A stretch of 64,000 nucleotides of DNA from JAAYUJ01 sp963698165 (GCA_963698165.1 CAVOPT010000008.1:124001-188000); one strand, 5' to 3'. Shown: positions 1 through 8,989, numbered from the stretch's first letter. The notes: generated by a model from the letters alone, not told the origin. Numbers and translations: made by a program.

Positions 1-40
1 TGCCGGCGGCAGTGAAGCAGACTAAACGAAGGAGGAGAGC

Positions 41-739
41 ATGGCACAAGACGTCGATAAATTTAAGGATCCGGATACATTGTTCGGGAGGCTTCGCTCG
101 GCATGCTCTGACGAATGGGAACGTTACTGCAACCATGAATTCGTGCGCCATATCGGCGATGGGACTTTACCCGAGCAGTGTTTCCGCCACTATCTGGAGC
201 AAGATTACCTGTTTCTCATTCACTTCTCTCGGGCCTATGCTCTTGCGGTTTTTAAAGCTGAAACACTTCCAGATATGCGCACCGCTGCCTCAACCCTGAA
301 TACCATTCTCAACTATGAAATGAACCTGCACGTGAAGTATTGTTCCGGGTGGGGACTGACGGAACAAGAAATGGAGCGAAAAAACGAAGCCAGAGCCAAT
401 ATGGCCTATACCCGCTATGTCTTGGAGCGTGGACTTGCCGGTGATGTTTTGGATTTGCACGTTGCCCTTGCACCCTGCGTCATCGGATACGCAGTAATCG
501 GTAGGAATCTGGCGGCAGATCCAAAGACGGAACTAGGGAGTAATCCCTATGCGGACTGGATTGCGATGTATGCGGGTGAAGAGTTCCAAAATGTAGCAAA
601 GATGGCGGTGCGTTACCTGGACGAATTGGCAGGTTCACGGATGGGACCAGGCCGATTTGAAAGCCTGGTCAAAACATTCCGCCAGGCCACTTCTCTTGAG
701 ATAGGTTTCTGGGACATGGGATTAACTCTAGACATTTGA
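41..739 (+). CDS. tenA: TenA/thiaminase II family protein
   Basis: A 232-residue cytoplasmic protein of the TenA family, which hydrolyses thiamin or, more often, the salvage intermediate aminopyrimidine to HMP. The sequence shows the family's helical pattern: a QDYLFL stretch near residue 54, a Cys at about residue 146 in APCVIGY matching the family nucleophile, and a C-terminal E..FWDM motif near residue 220 matching the catalytic Glu. The start is set by a strong AGGAGGAG ribosome site just before the ATG. Length is normal for the family. The next gene, an acetamidase/formamidase, starts 18 bases downstream, so the two are probably co-transcribed; together they could remove a formyl group and then the amino group from degraded thiamin (inference). 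Confidence 0.88.
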   Translation: MAQDVDKFKDPDTLFGRLRSACSDEWERYCNHEFVRHIGDGTLPEQCFRHYLEQDYLFLIHFSRAYALAVFKAETLPDMRTAASTLNTILNYEMNLHVKYCSGWGLTEQEMERKNEARANMAYTRYVLERGLAGDVLDLHVALAPCVIGYAVIGRNLAADPKTELGSNPYADWIAMYAGEEFQNVAKMAVRYLDELAGSRMGPGRFESLVKTFRQATSLEIGFWDMGLTLDI

Positions 740-757
740 TCGGTCAAGGAGGAGTCA

Positions 758-2062
758 ATGGATGGGAAAGTGCAGGAGACCATTCGGGTTTCAACATTCA
801 CTGGTGGTTTGGTGGGTCCGAGCATTCCCATGCTTGGGCCGGTAGCAGATGGCGGGTTAATCTTGGCTGAGACTGCTCCAGGATGCTGGGGTCCAATGAT
901 CACTCCCTCTTTCCAGGGCGGTCACGAGGTGACCACACCGGTGGCTGTGGAAGGAGCTCAACCGGGCGATGCCATCGCCATCCACATCCAAAAAATTCGA
1001 GTGACCTCAACGGCCACCGCGTCCGGTACAATGTCATTCGTAGAAGGACGATACACCGGCGACCCCTTCGTGGCGCGTTATTGTCCTGAATGCGGTGGAG
1101 AAAAACCTGCTACACGAGTGGCGTGCATCGGTCCGGAAGCTATCTGTTGCGTAGCGTGTGGATCTGAGGTCAGCCCATTCCGATTGTCCAATGGGTACAC
1201 CATAGTCTTCGATGATGAGCGCCAGGTGGCAGTAACAGTGGGACGTGCGGTAGCTGAGAAACTGGCCCAAGACGCAGAGAAAGTCATGGCGCTGCCTAAG
1301 GAGTCCGCCCAGAACCCAGCCGTAGCCCTCTGTCCGTCAGACATTCCCGGTTTGATCACACGTTTGCGCCCCTTTATCGGCAATATCGGCACCACGCCGA
1401 GCATTGATATGCCCGATTCCCACAATGCCGGTGACTTCGGACAATTCTTAATCGGTGCGCCCCACCAATACGGCATTACTAAAGAGCAACTTGACGAGGC
1501 GCGCACTGACGGGCACCTGGACATTGACTCTGTGAGAGAAGGAGCTGTCCTTATCTGCCCGGTGAAAGTACCCGGGGGCGGCGTGTATCTGGGAGACGCC
1601 CATGCCATGCAGGGAGACGGTGAGATAGCGGGGCACACCACCGATGTTTCTGCTGAGGTAAGCTTCCAGGTCAGTGTGCTCAAGGGGCTGAAAATCGGCG
1701 GTCCGATCCTTCTACCTCGCCTTGAAGACTTGCCCTATCTGGCTCGCCCCCTTGTTTCTGCAGAAAAAGAGGCAGCAAGGCGTCTGGCTGAACGGTTTGG
1801 ACAAGATGTGCTGGAGGATGCCGCCCCCATCCAGATGGTGGGCAGTGGGGCAAATTTGAACGAGGCTGCTGACAATGGAGTGACGCGCCTCTCAGAACTG
1901 TTTGGCATTTCCAAGGAAGAAGTGATGAATCGGGTGACTATCACGGGGGCTGTGGAGATTGGGCGTCTGCCGGGAGTGGTCACCATAACCATGCTGGTAC
2001 CAATGACTAAGCTGGCGGAAGTGGGTCTGGCAGAACTTGTAAAAAAACACTACGGTCTGTGA
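758..2062 (+). CDS. Acetamidase/formamidase family protein
   Basis: A 434-residue member of the FmdA/AmdA amidohydrolase family, which releases ammonia from formamide, acetamide or related short amides in the cytoplasm. Family landmarks include the GCWGPMITP region, the D.HNAGDFGQFLIG stretch and the G.VYLGDAHAMQGDGE motif around residues 272-290. An insertion carries two CxxC pairs (Cys109/112 and Cys131/134) that could bind one zinc; such a ribbon is not in the short formamidases I know and may mark a subfamily. It follows tenA by 18 bases with a GGAGG site before the ATG. Substrate is not decidable from sequence; the neighbour suggests an N-formyl pyrimidine from thiamin breakdown. Confidence 0.85.
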   Translation: MDGKVQETIRVSTFTGGLVGPSIPMLGPVADGGLILAETAPGCWGPMITPSFQGGHEVTTPVAVEGAQPGDAIAIHIQKIRVTSTATASGTMSFVEGRYTGDPFVARYCPECGGEKPATRVACIGPEAICCVACGSEVSPFRLSNGYTIVFDDERQVAVTVGRAVAEKLAQDAEKVMALPKESAQNPAVALCPSDIPGLITRLRPFIGNIGTTPSIDMPDSHNAGDFGQFLIGAPHQYGITKEQLDEARTDGHLDIDSVREGAVLICPVKVPGGGVYLGDAHAMQGDGEIAGHTTDVSAEVSFQVSVLKGLKIGGPILLPRLEDLPYLARPLVSAEKEAARRLAERFGQDVLEDAAPIQMVGSGANLNEAADNGVTRLSELFGISKEEVMNRVTITGAVEIGRLPGVVTITMLVPMTKLAEVGLAELVKKHYGL

Positions 2063-2089
2063 GTTTGATCCTCGCATCTCATAGTACTT

Positions 2090-2266
2090 GTGTCAGCACC
2101 AATATCTGACAGGCGCCTCTTGCGGACGGAAGGAACACGCTCGTTCGTCCGTGCACTGGATGAAGGTGGGATGGTCTTTGAGGGAAAAGGCAAGTGCAAG
2201 ACCCTGGAAGAGGCGTTGCAGGCACTGGATAGGGGCATAGCTCAATGGACGGAGCAACAGGGCTAA
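2090..2266 (+). CDS. Small hypothetical protein (58 aa)
   Basis: A GTG-started 58-codon reading frame 27 bases after the amidase stop. The C-terminal half reads as natural protein: an FEGKGKCKTLEEALQALD stretch predicted as strand-turn-helix, the pattern of small proteins with an amphipathic helix. No clear ribosome site precedes the GTG; an internal ATG (MVFEGK...) would give a 32-residue product. I do not recognise a family. Position just after the amidase suggests it belongs to the same transcript. Confidence is moderate because the frame is short. Confidence 0.45.
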   Translation: MSAPISDRRLLRTEGTRSFVRALDEGGMVFEGKGKCKTLEEALQALDRGIAQWTEQQG

Positions 2267-2335
2267 AAGGTTCAATCGGTATTTGTGAACGTGCCTAGCC
2301 CAAACCATCAGCCGGACACTCCGTGAGGAAGAACG

Positions 2336-3067
2336 ATGGACCGTGGTTTCTACAATGTATACGACGATGAACAGCGAGCCAACGCCTACGCTGACCTCGG
2401 ATTCCCAGGTACGTACTACCTCGCATTTCGGGATTTGCCAACGATCTTCACTGAGCACGTTCCTGGCAGGCGGGCGCTCGACTTTGGGTGCGGCACTGGA
2501 CGCTCAACTCGGTTCTTGCGCGGTTTAGGGTTTGAGGTATTCGGAGTGGACATCTCACGTCCGATGCTGGATAAGGCACGGGAGCTCGATCCGAGTGGCG
2601 ACTACCGGCACGTGCCGGACGGAGATCTCGGGAGTTTCCAAGGGGGTGCATTCGACCTCGTCCTGTCCGCGTTCACCTTTGACAACATGGCGACACTGGA
2701 AAGGAAGGAATCCGCCTTGGTGTCGCTGAAGCGGCTTCTAGGTGAAGGCGGGTGTATTGTGAGCGTGGTTTCGTCTCCCGAGATCTACGTCAACGAGTGG
2801 GCGTCCTTCAGCACGAGAGACTACCCAGAAAACAGGGTGGCCTGCAGTGGTGACAGGGTTTTCATCGTGATGCTCGACGTGACCGATCGGCGTCCTGTGG
2901 AGGATATTCTTTGCACTGACGAGGACTATCAGACGCTTTACCGCCGCGCCGGCCTTTCGGTGGTTGAGACGCTTCGACCTCTCGCGACGGGTACTGAGCC
3001 CATAGAGTGGAAGAGCGAGACAGACAGTGCGCCCTGGGTGATCTATGTGCTGGGCGCCGATGCTTGA
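2336..3067 (+). CDS. Class I SAM-dependent methyltransferase
   Basis: A 243-residue Rossmann-fold methyltransferase. Motif I (LDFGCGTGR, about residues 48-56) binds S-adenosylmethionine, the acidic strand end FGVDIS follows about 20 residues later, and the post-I and motif III regions (FDLVLSAFTFDNM, LLGEGG) are in order. The substrate is unknown; nothing in the C-terminal part points to a specific acceptor. An AGGAAGAACG sequence lies before the ATG. The gene stands alone between the amidase set and a stretch of broken genes, so context does not help. Confidence 0.85.
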   Translation: MDRGFYNVYDDEQRANAYADLGFPGTYYLAFRDLPTIFTEHVPGRRALDFGCGTGRSTRFLRGLGFEVFGVDISRPMLDKARELDPSGDYRHVPDGDLGSFQGGAFDLVLSAFTFDNMATLERKESALVSLKRLLGEGGCIVSVVSSPEIYVNEWASFSTRDYPENRVACSGDRVFIVMLDVTDRRPVEDILCTDEDYQTLYRRAGLSVVETLRPLATGTEPIEWKSETDSAPWVIYVLGADA

Positions 3068-3257
3068 TGAGGCGCTTGCGTTCTCCCGTCCAGCGGTGCC
3101 CCAGCCAAGCAGCGTATGCAGCGGATGGCACGGCTCGTGGCAAAACCGGCCGCGGCTGATACGCGATTCCTTAGGGCGCGCAGATGGAAACACTGGAGGA
3201 GGCTCTTGGCAAGATATAAGCGGAGATTGTTTCTGAGGATTCTGATGTCCGCTCGAT

Positions 3258-3554
3258 GTGATTGATCGCTACCTGGACAATTATACAACCGTGTTCATCG
3301 GGTTCTCATTCGAAGATGAGTATTTCCTTGGTGTGCTCCACCGCCTCGTTCAGAAGCCTCAAGCGCCATCCCACTTTGTCCTGATGTGCAAGGACGACAA
3401 GCGCCCGGCTGGGCTCCTCGATGAACTCGCGGAGGCCAGGGTCTGTCCCATACTCTATGACAAGCACAGCCAGATCCCGCTGATTCTCGAAGGAGCCTAC
3501 CGAAATGTGTTTGAACCTCATGGCGTCGCAATCCCTCGGAAGGGAGGGGGGTGA
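3258..3554 (+). pseudogene. SIR2-like domain fragment
   Basis: A 98-codon frame resembling the C-terminal part of SIR2-like (SIR2_2) domains: TVFIGFSFEDEYF corresponds to the common FiGfSl.D motif, and PILYD to a later strand. The NAD-binding N-terminal half is absent and the upstream frame is closed by stops, so this is probably a decayed remnant. SIR2_2 proteins often act in NAD-depleting phage defence, which would fit the debris around it. It may start at a weak GTG. Similarity was judged by eye only. Confidence 0.5.
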
Positions 3555-3729
3555 GGAACAGTTCAGCCCGACAGCCGTTTGGGAAATGCTCTGGATGGAC
3601 AAGCGATGGAAGGACACAGAGGATAGCCATCATTAAAAGAACGCGGACTGGCGGTTGCACCGGGGCCGGCTCATAAATATGCTTGGGCGTCGTCAAATGC
3701 CCTCGCGTCGGGCCAGGTGAACCTAGGCC

Positions 3730-4062
3730 TTGGGCGGACAGGGAGGTCCCGTGGAAGGTGGGCAGGCCAAGAGAGTGCCAATCACCGCAATCCTCCTGCT
3801 AAAGATCTCGCTGAGTCTGGATGCGGCACCTCTCTACCCTTGGCTGCGAGACCAGACCGGTGGCGGATCCCTGGCAGAGCGGATTCGACCTCCATCCGGC
3901 TACGAACGTATCCCTGCGAGAGAGCGGTCTTTTGCATCGTGGCTGCGAGGTCTGCCACTCCGCCCCGCAGGGGCTTTGGCGCATTTGTTTGACGGCCGTA
4001 AGAAGAGCTACCAGGAGATCGCGTTTGCCGTCGTCGACATCGATATTGGGTCGCAGGACCCT
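3730..4062 (+). pseudogene. DUF4846-like 5' gene fragment
   Basis: The first about 110 codons resemble DUF4846 proteins, secreted proteins of unknown function: a hydrophobic leader (ITAILLLKISLSL), then the patterns YPWL, LAERI.PP.GY.R, SFASWLRGLPL and AVVDIDIG. The family's following segment is missing. Instead the DNA passes at about 4050-4065 into WD40 repeats in another frame. The likely start is the TTG at 3730 or the GTG at 3751, which has GGGAGG just before it. This is a 5' fragment left by a deletion or recombination. DUF4846 assignment is from memory of its conserved motifs. Confidence 0.55.
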
Positions 4063-5275
4063 GGCATCAGGCAGCATCGAACATGGCATTCTGCTTTGGG
4101 ATGTGGTGACCCGCCAACCTCGAGGGGCGCCGTTGAAGGGCCACACCGGACCGGTCAATGATGTTGCCTTCAGCTCCGACGGCCGCCTGCTCGCGTCTGC
4201 AAGCTCCGATGGCACGGTCATTCTGTGGAATCCGGAAAAGCACGCCCAGGAGGGTTATCCGCTTGAGGCAAATCTGCGAGCAGTCTTTGGCGTGGCATTT
4301 AGTCCGGACGGGACCCTTCTGGCAGCCTGCGGTGAGGCCGGAGCCGTGCTTTGGGACGTTCGCTCTCGACAAAAGAAAATTCCTGCTCCAACGGGTCACA
4401 GCAAGACCGTTGCGAGCGTGGCTTTCTCACCAGATAGCCGAAAGCTTGCCACGGCAAGCCATGATCGCAAAATCATTATCCATGATGTTGCCACTGGCAG
4501 GCCAATGGGTCCGCCGCTAACGGGACACACCAACCGGGTGCGCGGCCTGGCGTTTAGTCCCGACGGAAAACTCGTCTTGTCGGGAGATGATGATGGTTTG
4601 CTCCTGCTCTGGAACGCTGAAAGCCTGGAGCCGACAGGGCCACCCCGGAGGGCCTCTCGTGGGGTAAGTGGGCTGTCGTTTAGCGCGGATGGATAGAGCG
4701 TTCTCTCCTCAAACTGGGATGGAACCATAGCATTGTGGGATTTTAGTTCCCGCGATGCCCTCGCAGAGGAACTCAGCGGCCACCGTGATGGCTTTAGCAG
4801 CGTGGCCTTCAGTCCTGATGGTCGGCTGCTTGTTTCGGGAAGTTATGACAAAACGGTCATCCTCTGGAGTGTGTCCAAGCGCCAGCCGATCTGGCGCGCC
4901 GACTCCGCGCACGGTCAGGAAGCGTTAAGCTTGGCATTCAGCCAAGATGGCGCTCTGCTTGCTTCCGGAGGCGGCGACGGTTCCATAGTGCTTTGGGACG
5001 TTGCCACTGGGCAGCCGATCGGCCCGTCACTGCGCGGACATGAAGACGGGGTGGATGCCGTAGCTTTCAATACAGATGGAACGATACTCGCATCCGCTGG
5101 CAGAGACGGAAAAATCAAACTTTGGGAAGTGAGCCTGAAAGCATGGAGGGCACGTGCATGCCGTGTCGCTAACCGTGATCTCACCGAATTTGAGTGGCAG
5201 AGCTATGTGGGCGAAGGTTCGCCCGGTAAAACCTGCTCGGAGCTGCTCGGTTCCATTGACCCTAAGGGCTTTTAG
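4050..5275 (+). pseudogene. WD40-repeat protein, truncated and with internal stop
   Basis: About nine WD40 repeats in one frame, each with the AFSPDG..LASGS.DG.I.LWD pattern, followed by the C-terminal tail often seen behind such arrays (CRVANRDLTEFEW...C near the end). Two defects are visible. The 5' end is missing: the array begins abruptly inside a repeat at about 4050, next to a DUF4846 fragment in a different frame. Repeat six is broken by an in-frame TAG at 4694-4696, after which the same frame continues to 5275. Complete relatives usually carry an N-terminal NTPase, kinase, TIR or caspase-like effector; which one was lost cannot be told. Confidence 0.75.
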
Positions 5276-5565
5276 CGGACTGATTGTCGAACTCTGCTTG
5301 CCGGAGATCGGTTCGGAACATGGGAAAGGCGAAGGTCCATGAGGACTAGGAAGCTGTTTGCCAAGCGAAGGCGTTTGTTCTTGTAATCCAAGGTAACGAG
5401 AGTATCAAGCTGCACTGTGGTTGCAACCGCACGGTAGATAGAGAAGAATCATCGTTGGATCATCGCCCGTTTAGACGCGGGTAGCCAGCTGGTTTTGTTG
5501 GAGCGCTGGCGTTGGTCCAAAACAGGGTATCTACAACCCGGATGAGGTAACAGGTTGGTGGTGAC
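5276..5565. other. Intergenic stretch without a recognisable gene
   Basis: About 290 bases between the WD40 remnant and the glycosyltransferase. I see no open frame with protein-like composition and no strong hairpin. A GAGGT sequence close to 5566 is the likely ribosome site of the next gene. Confidence 0.4.
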
Positions 5566-6585
5566 ATGGACAGGCGAATCGCACTGTACATCAGCAGTTC
5601 TATCGGCCTTGGGCATGTGAGCAAGGATATGGCGATAGCGGCGGAACTCCGAAGAGTCCGACCTGATATCGAGATCCTATGGCTGGCGGGGCATCCAGCA
5701 TCCAACGCGCTCCGGCATGTCGGTGAGAAGGTAATACCCGAGGCCGAGCGCTGGATAGGGGCGAGCAGGCTCGCGGAAAGCTGTACGCACAACGGGCGTC
5801 TCAATCTTGTGCGCTATGACTATTGCTCGCTTCCAGCATGGGCAGCAAATGCGCGGCTTTTTCGAACCGTCCTCAAGTGCTATGATGTCGACATCGTCAT
5901 CGGCAACGAGGCATACGAGATCTGCATTCCCCTCATCCTCGGCATCCATAACCTGCGAGTTCCGTTCGTTATGATCCTCGACTTTGTCGGCACCGATCCC
6001 ATGACGCCGAGCGTTTTAGACCATATGGGCGCCTACGTGCTGAATGCCATGTGGGCAATGAATGGGCGTTTATATGATGGCGGGCGACACTCTGCAATCT
6101 TCATCGGTGAGGTCGACGACATCCCGGCAAGGCCGTTCGGATGGGCGCTCCCCGACAGGCGGCGGCATGCCCAGAACTACTACGACGTCTTGGGCCACAT
6201 CATCGGCTTTAGGCCTGAGGAATACACTGACCGCACTGCATGGCGCCGTCGACTGGGATACGGAGAGGGCCCCTTGATCGTCTGTTCCGTGGGCGGCACG
6301 TCCATAGGAAGAGGGCTTTTGGAGCTATGCGGGCAGGCGTTCGTCGCATTGCACGAGAGCCTGCCCGGTGTACACATGGTCCTGGTCTGTGGCCCTCGTA
6401 TTCCCATGGAATCGGTCAGAGTCCCGGGAGATATCGAGCTGCGCGGCTACGTTCCACGGCTCCATGAGCTGTATGCATGTTGCGATGTCGCAGTTGTTCA
6501 GTGCGGAGCGTCTTCGACGACCGAACTCTCTGCCCATAGACGGTGCAATCAAGGCTACTCGGCACATCTTGCGAGCGCTCGATGA
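5566..6585 (+). CDS. GT28-like glycosyltransferase, 3' truncated
   Basis: A GT-B fold glycosyltransferase of the MurG/UGT type. The N-terminal SSSIGLGHVSKD motif is the family's glycine-histidine loop; the second Rossmann domain starts near residue 225 with LIVCSVGGTS and reaches VVQCGASSTTELSA, the donor-binding motif. The sequence then departs from the family (the expected LRRPFLYFP...HFEQ segment is absent) and stops within 15 codons. Normal relatives run about 50-60 residues longer, so the last donor-binding helices are lost. This suggests a deletion or insertion at about 6540 and a probably inactive product. Confidence 0.7.
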   Translation: MDRRIALYISSSIGLGHVSKDMAIAAELRRVRPDIEILWLAGHPASNALRHVGEKVIPEAERWIGASRLAESCTHNGRLNLVRYDYCSLPAWAANARLFRTVLKCYDVDIVIGNEAYEICIPLILGIHNLRVPFVMILDFVGTDPMTPSVLDHMGAYVLNAMWAMNGRLYDGGRHSAIFIGEVDDIPARPFGWALPDRRRHAQNYYDVLGHIIGFRPEEYTDRTAWRRRLGYGEGPLIVCSVGGTSIGRGLLELCGQAFVALHESLPGVHMVLVCGPRIPMESVRVPGDIELRGYVPRLHELYACCDVAVVQCGASSTTELSAHRRCNQGYSAHLASAR

Positions 6586-6883
6586 TCGGTCTGCTGGTGA
6601 AGGCCTGTCCCTCCGCTAAGCTTGCCAAGCGGTTAACCGGGCTTATTGTCTCCTCTGTCCGTATCACCGGGGTTCCCTCAAACACTTTTCATATTCGGAT
6701 CATTTTGCGTTGTGCGACACCCCTGCTTTGGGGTTCGCCACGTTGGCAAGCTGTACGTACCCAGGCCCCTTTTTCCCTTGTAATCGAATGCCACGCTTGC
6801 AATCATTGTTTTCGTAGGATCCCAGATTCACTGGTGTTTAGAACAGCGTTGGGTGCTTCCAGCCATGAAAACTGCGAGATGCC
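6586..6883. other. Intergenic stretch with left copy of a flanking repeat
   Basis: About 300 bases without a supported gene. It contains the left copy of the 67-bp repeat listed at 6649-6715, and ends at the radical SAM gene. On the minus strand the repeat encodes a short peptide pattern (AQRKM...IRTEE) also present in the right copy, so both may be remnants of the same gene. Confidence 0.4.
6649..6715. repeat. 67-bp diverged repeat, left copy
   Basis: Aligns without gaps to 10904-10970; by eye 52 of 67 positions match, including a perfect 15-base end (cattttgcgttgtgc). Both copies have the same orientation. On the minus strand both translate to similar peptides, suggesting homologous coding remnants, possibly of a transposase tail. 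Confidence 0.6.
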
Positions 6884-8989
6884 GTGTATCTGCTAGCCCT
6901 TGCGTATGAAAACGCCAGATTAAACGCCAGCGGTGGGTTTTCTTTGAATCAGGCCAAACGGACTATTGCCAAATGGACCCTGCTTGATGCGGGTGAGCGC
7001 AGCAGGGAGTTGCTCCAATTGATCGTGGCTTCCTATAACAGCAAACTGCTTCTGCATTGTCTTCCCACTGCATTCAACATGCTTCGCCGTACTGAGAGAG
7101 GCCCGTTTCAGGTAGCCCACCTGCGTGTCCTGCACGAGGGGACGGACACGAGCCTGGGGCACGGCGTGGAAGCAACCGGTGGGGTCTTGATTACGGCGCG
7201 CGGACAGGCCCGACCACTGTCGCGGTCCAGGGGGGAGGTTTTCTTCAAGGGTGCCGTTCTTCGCAATGCTCCCGTAAGGCCCAGCCCGCAAAGGGATTTT
7301 CTTCTGGCCTACGGAGATACCCTCAGTGCTCACTACGGCGACGACGATTTTGAGTTTCTGGATCCTTTCTTTCACATACGGCGCTTTCATTCAGTCTTTT
7401 CGGTCGATGCCCCCATCACTGACCCGGTGGCCTTCCTAGGCCGTCTGTTTTACCGTGGCACCAGGAAAAAGCGGCTCCCGCCGTTGCATGTCCTGACCCG
7501 GCTTGGTCCTCTGTTGAAGAGGCATTTTGAGCTGGAGGTGGACCATTGGCTGCGGAAACCGGCTGAGGCAGCACAGGAATGGGACGCACTGCCAACACAA
7601 CTGTACAAGCCTTTGCTCCCCCTCTTGGACGCCGTTCGCCACACTCTGGATGCTTTCCCCAAGGTGCGTGTCCCATTGGACCTCCCTGGGGTAATCCTCC
7701 TGGATCGTCCCGACCGCTATTGTGGAGACACGTTCTTGACAGCCTGGCTGGAGCTGTTGGACGCACTTTTCCCCAACATGCAATTCTTGATCACTCTCCC
7801 TCAAGCCTGTGCTCACCTGGTGCCCGAGAGGGTGCTGGGCAGCAAGCTTTCTCTTCCGACGCCACCGCAAACGCCCCGTAAGTGCCATTTCGGGGGGTGC
7901 TCGGCGGACATTCTGCTGATTGACGTGGACAGCCGCCTCCCCAATCTTGCACTCATGAAGCTCTCGCGGCATTTCAAAGAGCAGGGTCGCAAAGTCATGC
8001 TGGTTCATGGGGTGAATCTGATCCCCGAGGCCAAGGAGGTTTTCGCTAGCTGCGTTTTCTCTTCATGTTCCTCATCCAGGAAAGTCAGGGCGCTTCAGGC
8101 TTTCTACGGTGATTCCTTGCATCTGGGGGGGTCCGGGGTTGATCCTCTAAAGCGGCTGCCGGCGGAAATCGAAGCACTTCCGCCTGACTATGATCTCTAC
8201 CCGGAATTGGCGGACCGGGCACTCGGCTTCCTCTCGAGAGGCTGTCCGATGCACTGTCCCTTTTGCATTGTGCCGTTAAAGGAGGGACTTCCGCATCAGG
8301 TGAGCGATCTCCACACCCTGCTGGAGGGGGGGCGACGCAAGAAGGTGATCCTGCTGGATGACAATCTGCTGTCCCTTTCTCAGGCAGAGGAGATACTCGA
8401 AGAGATGGCATCCAGAGAGATACTGGTCAACTTCACTCAGACTCTCGATCTGCGGTTTGTGAATCGCAGCAGGGCAGCCTTGTTGCGACGCATTGGTTGT
8501 TCCAACACGCGGTTCACCCGCCCCAATTACTATTTTAGCCTCAATGATACTATGAACCTGCCACTCGTGAGGGAAAAATACGGGTTGTTCGGGTTCAGCA
8601 ACCGGGACAATGTGGAGTTCGTCTGTATGTACGGCTTCAATACCACCCTCGCTGAAGATGTGGCGCGCTTTCGCTTCCTCCGCACGCTGCCCGGCGCCTA
8701 TGTGTTTACGCAACAGTATCAGCCTATCCCCGGCGGTCCAGGTCCTGACGTAACCCGTTTTTTTGAAGGAGACCTTGACCGTTTGATCCGGGAGTTGATA
8801 TCCATCGAATTCACTCAGAATATGAAGAGCATGGAAAAGTATTATAGATGGGTCAGCAGATGCTATGCGGAGACTTTCGGCAAGTTACACAAACCCTTGG
8901 TTGACACCATTTTTCGCTATAACCACAGACATGAAAAAGGTTACTATATTCATACACTTGCAGGATTGAACAGGTATTTGAAGAAATGA
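6884..8989 (+). CDS. Radical SAM protein with degenerate AAA-ATPase-like N-terminal half
   Basis: A roughly 701-residue protein with two parts. The C-terminal half is a B12-binding-like plus radical SAM module: ILLIDVDSRLPNLALMKLS near residue 343 is the cobalamin-domain-like start, and RGCPMHCPFC carries the CxxxCxxC iron-sulfur ligands at Cys454, 458 and 461. The N-terminal 330 residues resemble the C-terminal part of AAA/SMC-type ATPases: DFLLAYG near residue 144, then GVILLDRPDRY near 268 where active enzymes have a DE Walker B, then LFPNMQFLITLP near 296. No Walker A is visible and the Glu is replaced, so ATP hydrolysis is unlikely. The GTG start is uncertain; the frame is open only from 6869. 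The stop overlaps the next gene's ATG. Confidence 0.75.
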   Translation: MYLLALAYENARLNASGGFSLNQAKRTIAKWTLLDAGERSRELLQLIVASYNSKLLLHCLPTAFNMLRRTERGPFQVAHLRVLHEGTDTSLGHGVEATGGVLITARGQARPLSRSRGEVFFKGAVLRNAPVRPSPQRDFLLAYGDTLSAHYGDDDFEFLDPFFHIRRFHSVFSVDAPITDPVAFLGRLFYRGTRKKRLPPLHVLTRLGPLLKRHFELEVDHWLRKPAEAAQEWDALPTQLYKPLLPLLDAVRHTLDAFPKVRVPLDLPGVILLDRPDRYCGDTFLTAWLELLDALFPNMQFLITLPQACAHLVPERVLGSKLSLPTPPQTPRKCHFGGCSADILLIDVDSRLPNLALMKLSRHFKEQGRKVMLVHGVNLIPEAKEVFASCVFSSCSSSRKVRALQAFYGDSLHLGGSGVDPLKRLPAEIEALPPDYDLYPELADRALGFLSRGCPMHCPFCIVPLKEGLPHQVSDLHTLLEGGRRKKVILLDDNLLSLSQAEEILEEMASREILVNFTQTLDLRFVNRSRAALLRRIGCSNTRFTRPNYYFSLNDTMNLPLVREKYGLFGFSNRDNVEFVCMYGFNTTLAEDVARFRFLRTLPGAYVFTQQYQPIPGGPGPDVTRFFEGDLDRLIRELISIEFTQNMKSMEKYYRWVSRCYAETFGKLHKPLVDTIFRYNHRHEKGYYIHTLAGLNRYLKK

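Noticed and set aside
3125..3268. Arg-rich 47-codon plus-strand frame (MARLVAKPAADTRF...)
   Set aside because: No ribosome site or family; composition looks like out-of-frame GC-rich DNA.
6583..6585. TGA of the truncated glycosyltransferase as selenocysteine
   Set aside because: Sequence after the TGA does not resume glycosyltransferase similarity and stops again at once.
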